A model generated the notes under the pieces. The model had not been told where the DNA came from. It was given only the letters and a program-made list of their open reading frames with translations, and made no database searches. DNA of 34,963 nt. It comes from Sulfuricurvum sp. (lineage in GTDB: Bacteria; Campylobacterota; Campylobacteria; Campylobacterales; Sulfurimonadaceae). Shown piece by piece: positions 23,442 through 33,783 of this stretch (positions are counted from its first letter, which is position 1; each line of letters begins with the position of its first letter). A program made the translations under genes and the position numbers. The DNA lies in NCBI GenBank assembly GCA_003245815.1, contig QKCD01000004.1, positions 1 to 34,963 on the forward strand. Reading direction: 5' to 3'.

Positions 23442-24713
23442 CTACGCCTTTTTCTCCTTTGCGAAGTGCTCCGTCCCGAGCACTTCGGCGGTCACCTTGC
23501 AGGAGGGGCTCATTGCCTCGAACCGCTCCCCGACATTCAGCGTCTCCAGTTCGACGACCCTGCCTTCCCGGGCGATCTGGGCAAACCCTCTCTTTCCTTT
23601 GCGCTCGGGGTTGTTCGCCTCCAGATTCTGCCGGAGGTTCACCGCCGCCGCGCGTTTGGCGTTGAAAACGCCCTGAACCCCCCGTTCCAGGCCCGTCAGC
23701 AGCGGCTCGATCTGCCGGCGTGAACGCTCGAGGATGAACCCCGCGGCATGATCAAAGCGCTGGCGCAGCTGCGCGATCTCCTCGATGCGGCTGCGGAGCC
23801 GCTGTTCGATGGAGTGGCGCTCGTAACTCTGCCGCAGGTGTGCCAGCGTCTCCCCCCAGCGCTGCAGCCGCTGCTGCAGCACTCCGTCGTACCGGGAGCG
23901 GATCAGGTCGATACTCTGCAGCACCTCGTTGCGGTCGGGCAGCACCATCTGCATCGCCGCGCTCGGCGTCGGTGCGCGCAGGTCCGCAACGAAATCGGTG
24001 ATGACCCAGTCGATCTCGTGCCCGACCGCTGACACGATAGGGGTATGGGCACGGTAGACGGCGTCGGCGACGGCCTCCTCGTTGAACGCCCAGAGGTCCT
24101 CGATGCTCCCGCCGCCGCGCCCGATGACGATCAGGTCATAACCGCACCGGTCCGCCGCGGCGATGTTGCGGACGATCGACGGCGCCGCCCCCTCCCCTTG
24201 CACGACCGTGTCGTACAGGAAGAGCGTCGCCAGGGGCCAGCGCTGGGCGGCGACGCGCTGCATATCCTGAACCGCCGCCCCCGTCGCGGAGGTGACAAGG
24301 GCGATGCGGTGCGGCATCCGCGGCAGCGGCTTCTTGTTCGCGGGGTCGAAGTACCCCTGCTCCCCCAGGCGCCGTTTGAGCTGTTCGTAGGCCAGCGCCA
24401 GGGCGCCGTGGCCCGCGGGCTCGATCATGAAGGCGTTGATCTGGTACTGTCCCCGGGGCTTGTAGACGCTGATCGCCCCGTCGAGGATCACCTTCAGCCC
24501 CTCTTCGAGCCGGAAGCGCAGCTTAGTAGCGTTGCCCCGGAACATCACGCAGCTGATGGCGGAGCCGGCGTCTTTCAGGGTGAAGTAGATATGGCCGCTG
24601 TTGTGGTAGGTGATGCGGGAGAGTTCCCCCTCGACATAAACCCGTACGAAGGTCGTCTCCAGGAGGTTCTTGATCTGTTCGTTGAGTTCCGAGACCGAGA
24701 TGGTGGAAGTCAT
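23442..24713 (-). CDS. xseA: Exodeoxyribonuclease VII large subunit
   Basis: Large subunit of the single-strand DNA exonuclease active in repair and in clearing single strands. The 423-residue protein has an N-terminal OB fold (about 1-100; VYVEGELSRITYHNSGHIYF), the catalytic domain with ALVTSATGAAVQDM, VIGRGGGSIEDLWAFN and GHEIDWVITDFVADLRAPTPSAA-type signature, and a C-terminal coiled coil. The small subunit XseB is not in this window. It begins 10 bases after the methyltransferase gene. Confidence 0.96.
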   Translation of the reverse strand: MTSTISVSELNEQIKNLLETTFVRVYVEGELSRITYHNSGHIYFTLKDAGSAISCVMFRGNATKLRFRLEEGLKVILDGAISVYKPRGQYQINAFMIEPAGHGALALAYEQLKRRLGEQGYFDPANKKPLPRMPHRIALVTSATGAAVQDMQRVAAQRWPLATLFLYDTVVQGEGAAPSIVRNIAAADRCGYDLIVIGRGGGSIEDLWAFNEEAVADAVYRAHTPIVSAVGHEIDWVITDFVADLRAPTPSAAMQMVLPDRNEVLQSIDLIRSRYDGVLQQRLQRWGETLAHLRQSYERHSIEQRLRSRIEEIAQLRQRFDHAAGFILERSRRQIEPLLTGLERGVQGVFNAKRAAAVNLRQNLEANNPERKGKRGFAQIAREGRVVELETLNVGERFEAMSPSCKVTAEVLGTEHFAKEKKA

Positions 24714-24723
24714 GGAGACTCCC

Positions 24724-25434
24724 CTATTTTTTGCGGGCGATCAGCAGGGTCGAGATGTCCATGGAGAAGCTCTTCGTATAGAGCATCTCAAAACCGGCGT
24801 TTTCGAGCTCTTCCTCCATCTTCGCCACCGTCAGGAACTCGCCGATGGAGTTGGGCAGGTACTCGTAGGCTTCGAGGTTCTTCGAGATGAAGCCGCCGAT
24901 CTTCGGCAGGATGCGGTTCATGTAGAAGTCGCGGATCTTGCCCAGCAGCGAGGGGTGTTCGTTCTTCATGAACTCCAGGATCACCACCAGCCCCCCGGGC
25001 TTGAGCACGCGATTGAACTCGTCGAGCGCCGCCTGGCGCTCGACGACATTGCGGATCCCGTAGGTGATGCTGAGGATATCCGCTTCCTGCTCCTTCAGCG
25101 GAATCTCCGTCGCCTTGGCAATATGGTAGGAAAAGTCCGGGAACTTCTTGCGCGCCACGTCGACCATCCCCTCGGAGGGGTCTACGCCGACGATCCGGCC
25201 GATGGCGACGCCACGGGCACTGCCCTGGCGTTTCCAGTACCCCATCATATCCCCCGTGCCGCAGGCAACGTCGACGATCGTATCGATCGTGTCCTGGCCG
25301 TAGTAGCCGAACGCCATGTCGCACGCCTTCTTGCGCCAGGTGCGGTCGACGCCCATACTCATGACGCGGTTGGCCGTATCGTAGGTCGGCGCGATGTTGT
25401 CGAACATTGAGACGATTTTTTCCTGTTTTTCCAC
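24724..25434 (-). CDS. ubiE: Demethylmenaquinone methyltransferase (MenG/UbiE)
   Basis: SAM-dependent C-methyltransferase for the last step of menaquinone synthesis. In this lineage only the menaquinone role (menG) is expected, since ubiquinone is not made. The 236 residues show the UbiE signatures FDNIAPTYDTANRVMSMGVD, the SAM motif VVDVACGTGDM, and ILSITYGIRNV. The GTG start at 25434 lies 1 base after the ribD stop, with AAAGGGAA upstream inside ribD, so the two are coupled. With mqnX in the same window, two menaquinone genes occur close together but on opposite strands. Confidence 0.94.
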   Translation of the reverse strand: MEKQEKIVSMFDNIAPTYDTANRVMSMGVDRTWRKKACDMAFGYYGQDTIDTIVDVACGTGDMMGYWKRQGSARGVAIGRIVGVDPSEGMVDVARKKFPDFSYHIAKATEIPLKEQEADILSITYGIRNVVERQAALDEFNRVLKPGGLVVILEFMKNEHPSLLGKIRDFYMNRILPKIGGFISKNLEAYEYLPNSIGEFLTVAKMEEELENAGFEMLYTKSFSMDISTLLIARKK

Positions 25435-25435
25435 A

Positions 25436-26437
25436 CTATTCCCTTTTTAACCATAACATAAGATCGCTGCCCAACGCCGCGGTATGCATCAGCCTGAAGC
25501 GCTCGTCGCTTTTTGTAAACGGTATTGTACCACCGGTTGCGGGCGCGACAAAGGCGAGGTGGCAGTCCGCCAGTTCCCGGCACGCTTCGAACATGCCCGG
25601 TCCCCCCTCAACGAGGACGTTGCGGTATCCCGCTATGTCCGCCAGGGAGTCACTGACCATGACCCGGCGCCCTTCGACGGTGAAGAGAGGGATCGTCCGG
25701 TCGAAGCGGTCGCTGCGGGAGTAGATCAGCACGTCCGGGGACTTCCCGCCCACAAGGCGCGCATCCAGGGTCGGCCGGTCCTCCCGCACGGTGTTCCCGC
25801 CGATGACGAGCAGGTCGCAGCGGTCGCGCATCGCATGCACATAGCTCCTGGAAGCGTCGCTGCTGACGGTGCCCCCGTCGACGGAACCGTCGAGGCGCTG
25901 GGCCCACTTGAAGACGACGAACCGCTCCTTCTGCCAGCAGACGAAGGGGAGCAGCAGGTCCGCCGCCGCGTCGCGCAGCAGGCCCCGCTCCACGACGATA
26001 CCCGCTGCTTCCAGCAGCGCCGCGCCCCCCGCCGCTTCGGCGTTGGGGTCTTCGTGGGCGATCACCACCTTTTCAGGATGCAGTTCGCGGATCAGCAGGG
26101 CGCAGGAGGGGGTTTTGCCGTGGTGGGAACAGGGTTCGAGGGTGACGTAGAGGGTACAGTCGCGAAAGATGCCGCCGTGATGCCGCCGCAAATAGTCGTG
26201 GATCGCCGCGGAGTCCACAAGCGGTTCGATAGCTGCATCGCCGCTGAGCAGGGAGTAGGCCTCCTTGAGGGCCCACACCTCCGCGTGGGGACCGCCGGCC
26301 CTCTTGTGGGCGGCGACGGCGAGAATCTCGCCGCGGGGACCGCAGACCGTGCAGCCGACCGCGGGGTTGGGATAGGTCACTCCCTGGTAGCGCCACGCGG
26401 CGTCAAGGGCGAGCTGCATGGCGAATTCGGGCTGCAT
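25436..26437 (-). CDS. ribD: Bifunctional riboflavin enzyme RibD
   Basis: Deaminase and reductase acting at two successive steps of riboflavin synthesis. The N-terminal deaminase domain has the zinc ligands GGPHAEVWAL and EPCSHHGKTPSC, and the C-terminal reductase domain has FKWAQRLDGSVD and the NADPH-binding VLVEGGPGMFEACRE. I prefer ATG 26437, which overlaps the rimP stop by one base (TAATG); a GTG at 26443 would add two residues. The 333-residue length is slightly short for the family but no domain is missing. Confidence 0.93.
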   Translation of the reverse strand: MQPEFAMQLALDAAWRYQGVTYPNPAVGCTVCGPRGEILAVAAHKRAGGPHAEVWALKEAYSLLSGDAAIEPLVDSAAIHDYLRRHHGGIFRDCTLYVTLEPCSHHGKTPSCALLIRELHPEKVVIAHEDPNAEAAGGAALLEAAGIVVERGLLRDAAADLLLPFVCWQKERFVVFKWAQRLDGSVDGGTVSSDASRSYVHAMRDRCDLLVIGGNTVREDRPTLDARLVGGKSPDVLIYSRSDRFDRTIPLFTVEGRRVMVSDSLADIAGYRNVLVEGGPGMFEACRELADCHLAFVAPATGGTIPFTKSDERFRLMHTAALGSDLMLWLKRE

Positions 26438-26868
26438 TACCACTCGAAGTAGGTTTTAGCTTTGCTGATCTCGTTGAAGGGGATCCCGATCTCTCCCATG
26501 GCTTCGTCGTCAACGACGACCGTTTCACCCTCGACGCGCAGCAGCGCGCCGCGGTATTTCACCTTCTCCTTCGTCGTGAGCGAAACCTTTTCGCCGACGG
26601 AGTTCTCAAAATGTTCGAGGGCCTTGAGCTTGCGCTCGATGCCCGGTGAGCTCACTTCGAGGCGGTAGTGGCCCGACACCGGCGGCGTGACGTCGAGCAG
26701 CGGGGAGATCAGGTGGGTCGCTTCGACGCAGCGGTCCAGGCTCACTCCCTCGGAGGAGGTGACGCTGACGCGGTAGATCGTCTCGTCGTTCTCGGAGACG
26801 ATCGCCGTGTCGTAGAGCTTCAGGCCGATCGACTCCACGAGCTTGCGGATATCGTTTTCAAGACTCAT
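26437..26868 (-). CDS. rimP: Ribosome maturation factor RimP
   Basis: Assists late assembly of the 30S subunit. The 143-residue protein has the expected two-domain form, with YRLEVSSPGIERKLKALEHF as the family signature and a C-terminal SH3-like domain (GEKVSLTTKEKVKYRGALL). The start overlaps rbfA by 11 bases, and the stop overlaps ribD by 1 base. In Campylobacterota nusA, which often follows rimP in other bacteria, is not found here, and ribD takes the place. Confidence 0.92.
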   Translation of the reverse strand: MSLENDIRKLVESIGLKLYDTAIVSENDETIYRVSVTSSEGVSLDRCVEATHLISPLLDVTPPVSGHYRLEVSSPGIERKLKALEHFENSVGEKVSLTTKEKVKYRGALLRVEGETVVVDDEAMGEIGIPFNEISKAKTYFEW

Positions 26869-27223
26869 CGTTGCGTTCCTTTTCGATCTGTTTGAAGAGT
26901 GCCTCGATGCTCTGCTGCTTCTGCAGCTGGTCGTCGAACTCGAAGGCGAGTTTCGGGCAGCGGTACCACCCCTGGTCTTTAAGGCAGTAGTCCTCGATGA
27001 CCGGGCGCGCCTTGTTGAGCTGCTTCAGGAAGAAGCGGCGTTCTTCGTCGCTGTAATCGTGGGGGTCAAGGTAGACCTTCGCGTCGCTGCGCCCCTTGGA
27101 GCACTTCACCTCGATCACGTCGATCTCGTGCAGACGCGCATCGCTAAGCTGCGTGATCGCTTCGGGGATCAGCTCGGCGAGCACCGCTTCGGTGCGTTTG
27201 AGCTTGATTTCTGCCGGATTCAC
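26858..27223 (-). CDS. rbfA: Ribosome-binding factor A
   Basis: A small KH-like protein that binds the 30S subunit and aids 16S rRNA maturation, mainly in the cold. The 121-residue protein has [39 protein letters not shown] and [19 protein letters not shown]-type segments. It overlaps infB by 4 bases and rimP by 11 bases, giving the conserved infB-rbfA-rimP order. Confidence 0.92.
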   Translation of the reverse strand: MNPAEIKLKRTEAVLAELIPEAITQLSDARLHEIDVIEVKCSKGRSDAKVYLDPHDYSDEERRFFLKQLNKARPVIEDYCLKDQGWYRCPKLAFEFDDQLQKQQSIEALFKQIEKERNDES

Positions 27224-29811
27224 AGGGCGACTTTTTGCTCGACTTTGGTAAAGGTCTCGATAACGTCGCCGACACGGACATCTTCATAGCCCTTGATGAC
27301 GACACCACACTCATAACCGTTGCCCACTTCCTTGACGTCGTCTTTGAAACGTTTGAGGGAGGTAAGATCGCCCTCGAAGACAACGACACCCTCGCGGATG
27401 ACACGGACGTGGCCGCCGCGGACGAGCTTGCCGTCGACGACGAGACAACCCGCGACCATGCCGCCGGGGATCTTGAAGGTCTCGCGGACGTCCGCCTGGC
27501 CCGTATTCTCTTCGGTGTATTTCGGTGCCATCATACCCGTCAGCATCGCCGTGATGTCGTCGATCAGCTGGTAGATGATCGAGTAGGTCTTGATCTCGAC
27601 ACCCTTCTGCTTCGCGACCGCCTTGACGGTACCCGTCGGGCGGACGTTAAAGCCCAGCAGCACGCAGTTCTCGGAGTTGTTGACCAGTTCCACGTCGTTT
27701 TCGGTGATGCCGCCGACGCCGGAGGAGATGATCTCCACCTTGACCTCTTCGTTGCGCAGGGTCGCCAGAGTCGAGCGGATCGCTTCGAGGGAGCCGTGGA
27801 CGTCGGTCTTGAGAACGACTTTCAGGGCTTTGAGCTTGCCTTCGGCAATCAGCGACGTCAGCTCGTCGAGGGTCGTTTTCGTGCTCAGAGAGAGCTCTTT
27901 ATGACGCTCGTACTCGTAGCGTTTCTGCGCATATTCGCGGACTTCCTTCTCGTTCTCCATCGCCATCAGCGTCTCGCCGGAGCCCGGCACTTCGTTCAGG
28001 CCGACCACGACCGCCGTTTCACTCGGCCCGATCTGCTTGATCTGCTGCTTGTGGTTGTCGATCAGGGCGCGGACGCGTCCGTAGGAGCTGCCGCAGACGA
28101 CGTTGTCGCCGACATTGAGAGTACCGTTCTGGACGATGACCGTGGCGACCGGGCCGCGTCCCTTCTCGAGGGAGCTCTCGACGACAACCGCCTTGGCCAG
28201 GGTGTTCGGGTTGGCTTTGAGCTCGAGCAGTTCCGCCTGGATCAGGATGTTCTCCAGCAGCTCGTCAATCCCCATGCCCGTTTTCGCGGAGAGCGGTACG
28301 AACTCGACGTCACCGCCCCAGTCGATCGGGGTGATTCCCCGCTCGGCCATCTGCCCCTTGACCATATCGGGGTTCGCCGACTCCTTGTCCATCTTGTTGA
28401 GCGCCACGATCACCGGCGCGCCCGCATCCTTGGCATGTTTGATCGCCTCTTCGGTCTGCGGCTTCACGCCGTCGTCGGCCGCGACGACGATAATGATGAT
28501 GTCCGTCACCTGGGCGCCGCGTTCACGCATCGCCGTAAAGGCGGCGTGGCCCGGGGTGTCGATAAAGGTGATCTTCTTGCCGTTCTGTTCGATCGTGTAG
28601 GCACCGATATGCTGGGTGATGCCGCCGGCTTCGCCTTCGGCCACCTTCGCGTTGCGGATGGCGTCGAGCAGTGACGTCTTACCGTGGTCGACGTGGCCCA
28701 TGATCGTGATGACCGGCGGACGCTCTTCCATATCCTCGTCCTCGGCCAGGTCGCCCTCGTAGGTGCTTTCGTAGTCGAAGGCGTCTTTGGGGTCGATCGT
28801 CGTTACTTCGACGCCGAACTCTTCGGCGAGGATCTCGATCTCGTCCTTGCCGAGGAAGTCGTTCTTCGTCACCATCATGCCCAGGTTGAAGAGGACCTTG
28901 ATAACGTCGGACATCGGGCGGTTGAGTTTCTCGGCGAACTCGTAGACACGGATATCTTCCGGGATCTCGACGTGGGTCACGACCTCGTCCGACTGCTTGT
29001 CTTTCGTGTACTTCTTGCGTTTGCCGCGGGAGACGCTGCGTTTCTGACCGCCTCCCTGCTTTTTGCCGGCGTTGCGACCGACCGGTTTCTTCTCGCGGGG
29101 TTTGCGGGGAGCCTCCTCCTCGCGGACGACCGGCTGGTCGATGGCGCTCAGGTCCATCAGCACGACCTCTTCGCCGTCGAGGTCCATGGAGACGTCCGCC
29201 ATGCCGCCGCCGAAGATGTCGAGCAGCTGTCCCTGGTCCTGTTTGCGTGTCGGTGCGGCTTTCGCCGACGCTTTTTTCCGTTTCGCTTCGAGTTCGCGGC
29301 GTGCCTCTTCGCTCAGCTTGCCGTAGCTGGAAAGCTTACTGAGGTCATCGGAAGCGCTCTCGAAGCTCTCTTCGTGTTTCGCTGCGGGCTGCGGTTTCTT
29401 CTTCTTGACGATCTTGAGGCCGGAGCGCTTGATCGGGGCCACCTCTTTAAGAAGGGGTTTCTTCTCTTTGACCGGCGCCGCTTCGGCTTCCGTTTCTGCC
29501 GGAGTTTCCACTTTTGAATCATCGGATTTCGGTGCGGCTGCGGCTGCGGCCGGCTCAACTGCCGTCTCGGCGGCGGGCGCTTCCTCCGCTTCGGATTTCG
29601 CGGGCGCCTTTTTGATAATTTTCGGTTTCGGTTCCGGCTCTGCCGGTGCGCCGTTCATGATGTAGTTCATGATCTTCTCGGCTTCTTCCATTGATACCGA
29701 GCTGGACGCGGTCTTGACCACCAGCCCCATGGCTGCCGCTTTGTCAACGACCTCTTTCGATGCGATACCAAGCTCTTTGGCAATTTCATGGACTCTTACT
29801 TTATCTGACAT
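27220..29811 (-). CDS. infB: Translation initiation factor IF-2
   Basis: GTPase that brings formyl-Met-tRNA to the ribosome. The 863-residue protein has an N-terminal IF2_N helical domain ([21 protein letters not shown]), a long Ala/Glu/Lys-rich linker (about 60-250), a second IF2_N segment ([21 protein letters not shown]), then the G domain: [25 protein letters not shown] and NKMDK. Domains II to IV follow. The ATG is preceded by AAGGAG 9 bases upstream and overlaps the end of the YlxR-like gene by 11 bases. Confidence 0.98.
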   Translation of the reverse strand: MSDKVRVHEIAKELGIASKEVVDKAAAMGLVVKTASSSVSMEEAEKIMNYIMNGAPAEPEPKPKIIKKAPAKSEAEEAPAAETAVEPAAAAAAPKSDDSKVETPAETEAEAAPVKEKKPLLKEVAPIKRSGLKIVKKKKPQPAAKHEESFESASDDLSKLSSYGKLSEEARRELEAKRKKASAKAAPTRKQDQGQLLDIFGGGMADVSMDLDGEEVVLMDLSAIDQPVVREEEAPRKPREKKPVGRNAGKKQGGGQKRSVSRGKRKKYTKDKQSDEVVTHVEIPEDIRVYEFAEKLNRPMSDVIKVLFNLGMMVTKNDFLGKDEIEILAEEFGVEVTTIDPKDAFDYESTYEGDLAEDEDMEERPPVITIMGHVDHGKTSLLDAIRNAKVAEGEAGGITQHIGAYTIEQNGKKITFIDTPGHAAFTAMRERGAQVTDIIIIVVAADDGVKPQTEEAIKHAKDAGAPVIVALNKMDKESANPDMVKGQMAERGITPIDWGGDVEFVPLSAKTGMGIDELLENILIQAELLELKANPNTLAKAVVVESSLEKGRGPVATVIVQNGTLNVGDNVVCGSSYGRVRALIDNHKQQIKQIGPSETAVVVGLNEVPGSGETLMAMENEKEVREYAQKRYEYERHKELSLSTKTTLDELTSLIAEGKLKALKVVLKTDVHGSLEAIRSTLATLRNEEVKVEIISSGVGGITENDVELVNNSENCVLLGFNVRPTGTVKAVAKQKGVEIKTYSIIYQLIDDITAMLTGMMAPKYTEENTGQADVRETFKIPGGMVAGCLVVDGKLVRGGHVRVIREGVVVFEGDLTSLKRFKDDVKEVGNGYECGVVIKGYEDVRVGDVIETFTKVEQKVAL

Positions 29812-30055
29812 CCGCGATGATCTCCTTTAACTGATTCAAAAGCATTTGTGTGTCACCCGTTTTGCATTGACGGGCCAGCGCACGGTCAAGTTTCTTATGT
29901 TCCAAACACGATGCACACAGGTAGAAACTGCGCCCGATCCCCGTAAACCGGACCAGCGCTTTGTGGTGGCATTGCAGGCGTAGCAGCGTGTTCTGTGGTT
30001 GGCGGCTCCGACAGAGAATGCACATCCTGACCGGCGATGTTGTAATTTGCGGCAT
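29801..30055 (-). CDS. ylxR: YlxR-like RNA-binding protein
   Basis: An 84-residue protein of the YlxR (DUF448) family, found next to infB across bacteria. The signature [19 protein letters not shown] and a second CxxC (LCASC) are visible. The basic surface is thought to bind RNA, and Bacillus YlxR affects RNase P activity; the role here is inferred. It overlaps infB by 11 bases. A TATAAT overlaps its start codon, which could be an internal promoter for infB or a coincidence. AAGGAAG precedes the ATG. Confidence 0.88.
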   Translation of the reverse strand: MPQITTSPVRMCILCRSRQPQNTLLRLQCHHKALVRFTGIGRSFYLCASCLEHKKLDRALARQCKTGDTQMLLNQLKEIIADVR

Positions 30056-30102
30056 TATATCGAAAACTTCCTTGATTGGAGCTGGCCTTTGGGGTGGGGG
30101 TC

Positions 30103-30984
30103 CTAGCGTTCGATGACGAGTCCGTCGTTGTCGAAGTTGAGGACCTTGACCTCGAATTCCGGGAATTTCTGCTTCAGCTTCGCCGCGATTTTCGGAGCGT
30201 CTTCATCGTAAGCCATGTTGAAAAAGGTCGAACCGCTGCCCGAAAGGGTGCTCATCAGCGCCCCCTCTTCGTAGGCCGCCTTCTGCACCGCGAAGAGCTC
30301 GGGCAGCATCTTCATCCGCAGCTTCTGGTGAAAGCGGTCCTGGGTCGCCATGCGCAGCATCTCCCAATCCTCATTGAAGAAGGCGGAGACGGTCAGCGCC
30401 GTGTGAGAGAGGTTGAAGATCGCGTTCTCCTTGCTGTAGGAGCGCGGCAACGCCGTGCGGGACTTGTTCGTCGAGATCGGCTTGTCGGGAATCACCACGA
30501 CCGCCTTAAGGTAGTCGGGCATATGCTTCTTCTGGGAGAAGACCTTCTTCTTCTCGACAATAGCAGCGTTGAACCCTCCCATCACCGCCGGGGTGATGTT
30601 GTCCGGGTGGGATTCGTAGACGAGGGCGTGGTTGAGGATGCGCCGTTTCGAGACCCGCACCCCCGCCGCCTCGTAGGCCGTCGCGATAGCGCTGACGATC
30701 ACCGCCGAAGAACTCCCCAGACCGCGGGACATCGGTACCTCGTTGAGGAAGGTGAACTTGAAGTTCTGCCGCTTTTTCGTCAGGCGGTTGTAGTGCTCGT
30801 TGAAGATGCCGACGAAGAGGTTGTTCCCCTTCAGGCGCGGGTTGCCCTCGCCTTCGCCCTTGATGGCGATGCTGAAAAAACGCGACGGTTTGAAGTCGAC
30901 CACGTTGCGCAGGTCGACTGCGAGTCCCAATGTATCAAACCCCGGGCCGAGGTTGGCGCTGGTCGCCGGTACACTTACTGTCAA
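30103..30984 (-). CDS. thrB: Homoserine kinase
   Basis: Phosphorylates homoserine in threonine synthesis. The 293-residue protein is of the GHMP kinase type: [18 protein letters not shown] at the N-terminus, the ATP loop [17 protein letters not shown] and the C-terminal [15 protein letters not shown]. The start codon is TTG, with AAGGAACC just upstream. It begins 9 bases after the tsaB-like gene. The neighbouring genes are not threonine genes, so the location reflects lineage gene order. Confidence 0.95.
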   Translation of the reverse strand: MTVSVPATSANLGPGFDTLGLAVDLRNVVDFKPSRFFSIAIKGEGEGNPRLKGNNLFVGIFNEHYNRLTKKRQNFKFTFLNEVPMSRGLGSSSAVIVSAIATAYEAAGVRVSKRRILNHALVYESHPDNITPAVMGGFNAAIVEKKKVFSQKKHMPDYLKAVVVIPDKPISTNKSRTALPRSYSKENAIFNLSHTALTVSAFFNEDWEMLRMATQDRFHQKLRMKMLPELFAVQKAAYEEGALMSTLSGSGSTFFNMAYDEDAPKIAAKLKQKFPEFEVKVLNFDNDGLVIER

Positions 30985-30993
30985 ATAGGTTCC

Positions 30994-31446
30994 TTATCCG
31001 ACTGCGCCGATCCCGTAGTAGGGCGCAGTATCTGTGTCGAAATCTTCTATGTTCAGATGTTCGGGCAGCCTGAATCGATTTAACGGCACCTCGTTGAACA
31101 TCCGGGTCTCAATTCCCTGTGTAGTTTTAACAAAACAGAGCTTTCCAACCGCTTTGATCGGACTGTTTTCGTTGAAGTAGAAGGCGTCCGTCGCCAGCAA
31201 GGGAATATTCCGCGCAATCGAGAGGGTTTTGAGGAATATGTAGCTGATCTTGATGGCCATGAAACTGCCCGGCCCCTTGGCGTAGACCATATGGCCGAAA
31301 TCGTACCGTTTCAGCAGCCCTTCGCAGAGGGAGGGGAGCACTTCGGAAGTTTTCTCTTCGCTCTCGATCCGCTCGACGAGGCGCCCATCCTTGTAGACGC
31401 CGATCAGCAGCGGCGAACTGAGCGCCACGACGACCAGATCATGCAT
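30994..31446 (-). CDS. tsaB: TsaB-like protein, tRNA t6A modification (divergent)
   Basis: A 150-residue protein with the pattern of TsaB, the scaffold partner of TsaD in making t6A37 in tRNAs. It starts MHDLVVVALSSPLLIGVYKDG (a short actin-like N-terminus) and has YAKGPGSFMAIKISYIFLKTL, corresponding to the GPGSFTGLR motif with altered residues. It is shorter than the E. coli protein, and the second half is poorly conserved. I chose ATG 31446, overlapping the lpxC stop by 8 bases; an ATG at 31476 would overlap lpxC by 38 bases. The TsaB assignment is family-level. Confidence 0.75.
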   Translation of the reverse strand: MHDLVVVALSSPLLIGVYKDGRLVERIESEEKTSEVLPSLCEGLLKRYDFGHMVYAKGPGSFMAIKISYIFLKTLSIARNIPLLATDAFYFNENSPIKAVGKLCFVKTTQGIETRMFNEVPLNRFRLPEHLNIEDFDTDTAPYYGIGAVG

Positions 31447-32323
31447 AGGCTTTGGCCATCTCCTGCTCTTCCACACCGCTGAGCTCGACGACTTCGTAGT
31501 TCTCCGGGTCCTTCAGCAGCGCCAGGGTCAATTTGTGGTTGAGATCGTGGCTCCCCGCGAAGGCCTCGTAGTTGCCGATGAAGTTCATGCCCAGCAGGGA
31601 CATGTCCCCGATGGCGTCGAGAATCTTGTGGCGGACGAACTCGTCGTTGAAACGCAGCCCTTCGCTGTTGAGGACCTTCTTGTCGTCCAGGACGACGGCG
31701 TTCTCCAGGCTCCCGCCGAGCGCAAGCCCCTTGGAGCGGAGGTACTGCACTTCATGCAGGAAACCGAAGGTCCGCGCCCGGGCGATCTCCTTGCGGTAGA
31801 CCTCCTTGGTCAGGTGGACGACGTAGGACTGTTCGTTGATCACCGGGTGCTTGAAACGGATGGTGAAGTCGTATTTCAGGTCGTTGGAGGGGATCAGCTT
31901 GACGTACTTGTCGCCCTCCTGCACCGTCACCTCCTTCTTGATCCGCATGATCCGCTTGGGCGTCTGAAGAGGGATGACCCCCGCTTCGTCGAGAATCATA
32001 CAGTAGCTCGCCGCGGAGCCGTCCATGACCGGGACCTCGTCCGCATCGACGATGACGCGAAGGTTGTCGATGCCGTAGGCGTAGACCGCGGAGAGGAGGT
32101 GTTCGATCGTCGAAATGACGTGCCCCTCCCTGCCGATCACCGTCGCCATCTGCGTATCGACGACGTTCTCCGGTTTGAGCGGGATGGAGACACCGACGTC
32201 CTTGCGGTAGAAAACGATGCCGCTGTCCGCCTCGAGGGGCTCGAGCCGCAGGCGGACCGGCGTCCCCTTGTGCAGGCCGATACCGACCAGTTCGACGGCT
32301 TTACCAATCGTTGTTTGTGTCAT
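31439..32323 (-). CDS. lpxC: LpxC, UDP-3-O-acyl-GlcNAc deacetylase
   Basis: Zinc deacetylase for the committed step of lipid A synthesis. The 294-residue protein has the zinc ligand His75 in STIEHLLSA, the pair His232 and Asp236 in FVRHKILDAIGD, the catalytic-type His259 in AFAGSHDLNHKL, and Glu-containing IVDADEVPVMDGSA. AAAGGA precedes the ATG. It overlaps the tsaB-like gene by 8 bases. The M23 peptidase gene ends 92 bases upstream on the same strand. Confidence 0.96.
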   Translation of the reverse strand: MTQTTIGKAVELVGIGLHKGTPVRLRLEPLEADSGIVFYRKDVGVSIPLKPENVVDTQMATVIGREGHVISTIEHLLSAVYAYGIDNLRVIVDADEVPVMDGSAASYCMILDEAGVIPLQTPKRIMRIKKEVTVQEGDKYVKLIPSNDLKYDFTIRFKHPVINEQSYVVHLTKEVYRKEIARARTFGFLHEVQYLRSKGLALGGSLENAVVLDDKKVLNSEGLRFNDEFVRHKILDAIGDMSLLGMNFIGNYEAFAGSHDLNHKLTLALLKDPENYEVVELSGVEEQEMAKAYA

Positions 32324-32415
32324 TGACGATCCTTTGTCATCAAGGCATCGCGCGCGGCGGCCTCGGAGGTGCGCTGCACCCTGTTACTGCCGGGGAAAAG
32401 CAAACGCCATTCCCC

Positions 32416-33783
32416 TTACTGCCGTGCGATAAACTGCTTGGCGCTATCCATCACCTCGGTGATGTTGAGCCGGATCCACTGCTTGTCCATCCACTCCTGG
32501 GGACGCACGTCGACGCCCTGTACGAGCACGCCGAAGTGAAGGTGGTCCCCCAGAACCGAACCCGTCGTGCCCGTTTTGCCGATCACCGTGCCCGCCTCGA
32601 CATGCTCACCCTCCTGGACATTGACGCTGCTGCAGTGACCGTAGAGCGTGTAGAGCCCCATACCGTGGTGGACGATCGGCATGTTGCCGTAGATGCCGTT
32701 GTAGCCAACGTAGACCACTTCCCCGCCGTTTTGCATCAGGATCGGGGCCTGGCGTATGCTGGCGAGGTCGACGCCGAGGTGGTAGGCGACGCTCACCTCT
32801 TTCCCGTTATGGTAATAGTGGCGGTAATCCCCGTAGCCCCCGAGATTCTCACCGTTCTTCAGCGGGTAGAAGGGTTTGATGTTGAAGCTTTCAACCATCG
32901 TTTCGGGCACCTTGGAGGTCGTATCGTGGATCAGTTTCTCGTTGGCCTGGCGAACATCCTCGTTGATCACCTTGAACTGCGGAATCCGCCCGTCGACTCC
33001 CTGGGTCTCCGGGTAATCCTCGGCCAGCTGCGCGATCTTGCCCTCGAGGTAGTCCTCGGTCAGTTTCAGCTGGCGTTCACGGTACTTCGCGTCTTTGAGG
33101 TAGAGCGGCACCGAGGTGCGGGTGATGTTACCTGCCTTGTCCTTGGCGACCAGGGTCGCCCGAAAGGACTCCTCGGTCACCGGCCAGGCGATCAGCGAGA
33201 CGTAGTATCCCTCCTTCACAAAGGGCTGGGCCTGGAAGCGTTTGCCGAAGTTCGTCTCGACGTAGAACTCCTGCATGTTCTCGTCCTCGGCGCGGAAGAC
33301 GACCAGCGCCGCCCCGCCCTTGCGGATGCCGTAGGAGTTGCTGATGCGGCTGAGCATCGGCCGTTTCGTGTCGACTCGGAGTACCTTCACCTCCGAAGCG
33401 GTATTCCCCGCGAGGAAGTTCCACTTGCTCGCGTCGGTCGCCTCGACGCGGATCGTCACCGTATCATCCTTGAGGCGTAAGAGGCGTTTGGGAGCGCTCA
33501 CTTCCGTCTGGACCGTCTTCTGGGGTTCCATAAACTCTTCCGAGGCCAGTTCCACCGTCTCCGCCGACGTCTGCATCAGCACCTTGTAGCGCTTGATGCC
33601 GCTCTGGTCGTCGATCCGGACCTGCAGGGGCTCCTTCAGGTTCCAGTAGGCATCCCCGTGGATCGTGACCGTCGGGTCGTTACGCTCCAGAAAGGGGGCG
33701 TTGTAGAGATAGATACCGCCGCCGACCACAGCGATCAGCAGCAACCAGATAGGCCAGGATGAGTTGTTTTTTCTTCGTCTCAA
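32416..33783 (-). CDS. Membrane-anchored M23 (LytM) peptidoglycan endopeptidase
   Basis: A 455-residue cell wall hydrolase. Residues 11-28 form one membrane anchor, with the rest in the periplasm. Residues 40-240 are beta-rich modules of unknown type. The C-terminal LytM domain has zinc ligands His335 and Asp339 (AYHLGVDLAS) and His416 (GDHLHFGV), with His383 (YGHCSS) alongside. All expected metal ligands are present, so it should be active. Helicobacter shape proteins Csd1-3 belong to this family, but I cannot say which one matches. TTG start with AAGGAGA; it overlaps the DHH gene by 4 bases. Confidence 0.9.
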   Translation of the reverse strand: MRRRKNNSSWPIWLLLIAVVGGGIYLYNAPFLERNDPTVTIHGDAYWNLKEPLQVRIDDQSGIKRYKVLMQTSAETVELASEEFMEPQKTVQTEVSAPKRLLRLKDDTVTIRVEATDASKWNFLAGNTASEVKVLRVDTKRPMLSRISNSYGIRKGGAALVVFRAEDENMQEFYVETNFGKRFQAQPFVKEGYYVSLIAWPVTEESFRATLVAKDKAGNITRTSVPLYLKDAKYRERQLKLTEDYLEGKIAQLAEDYPETQGVDGRIPQFKVINEDVRQANEKLIHDTTSKVPETMVESFNIKPFYPLKNGENLGGYGDYRHYYHNGKEVSVAYHLGVDLASIRQAPILMQNGGEVVYVGYNGIYGNMPIVHHGMGLYTLYGHCSSVNVQEGEHVEAGTVIGKTGTTGSVLGDHLHFGVLVQGVDVRPQEWMDKQWIRLNITEVMDSAKQFIARQ

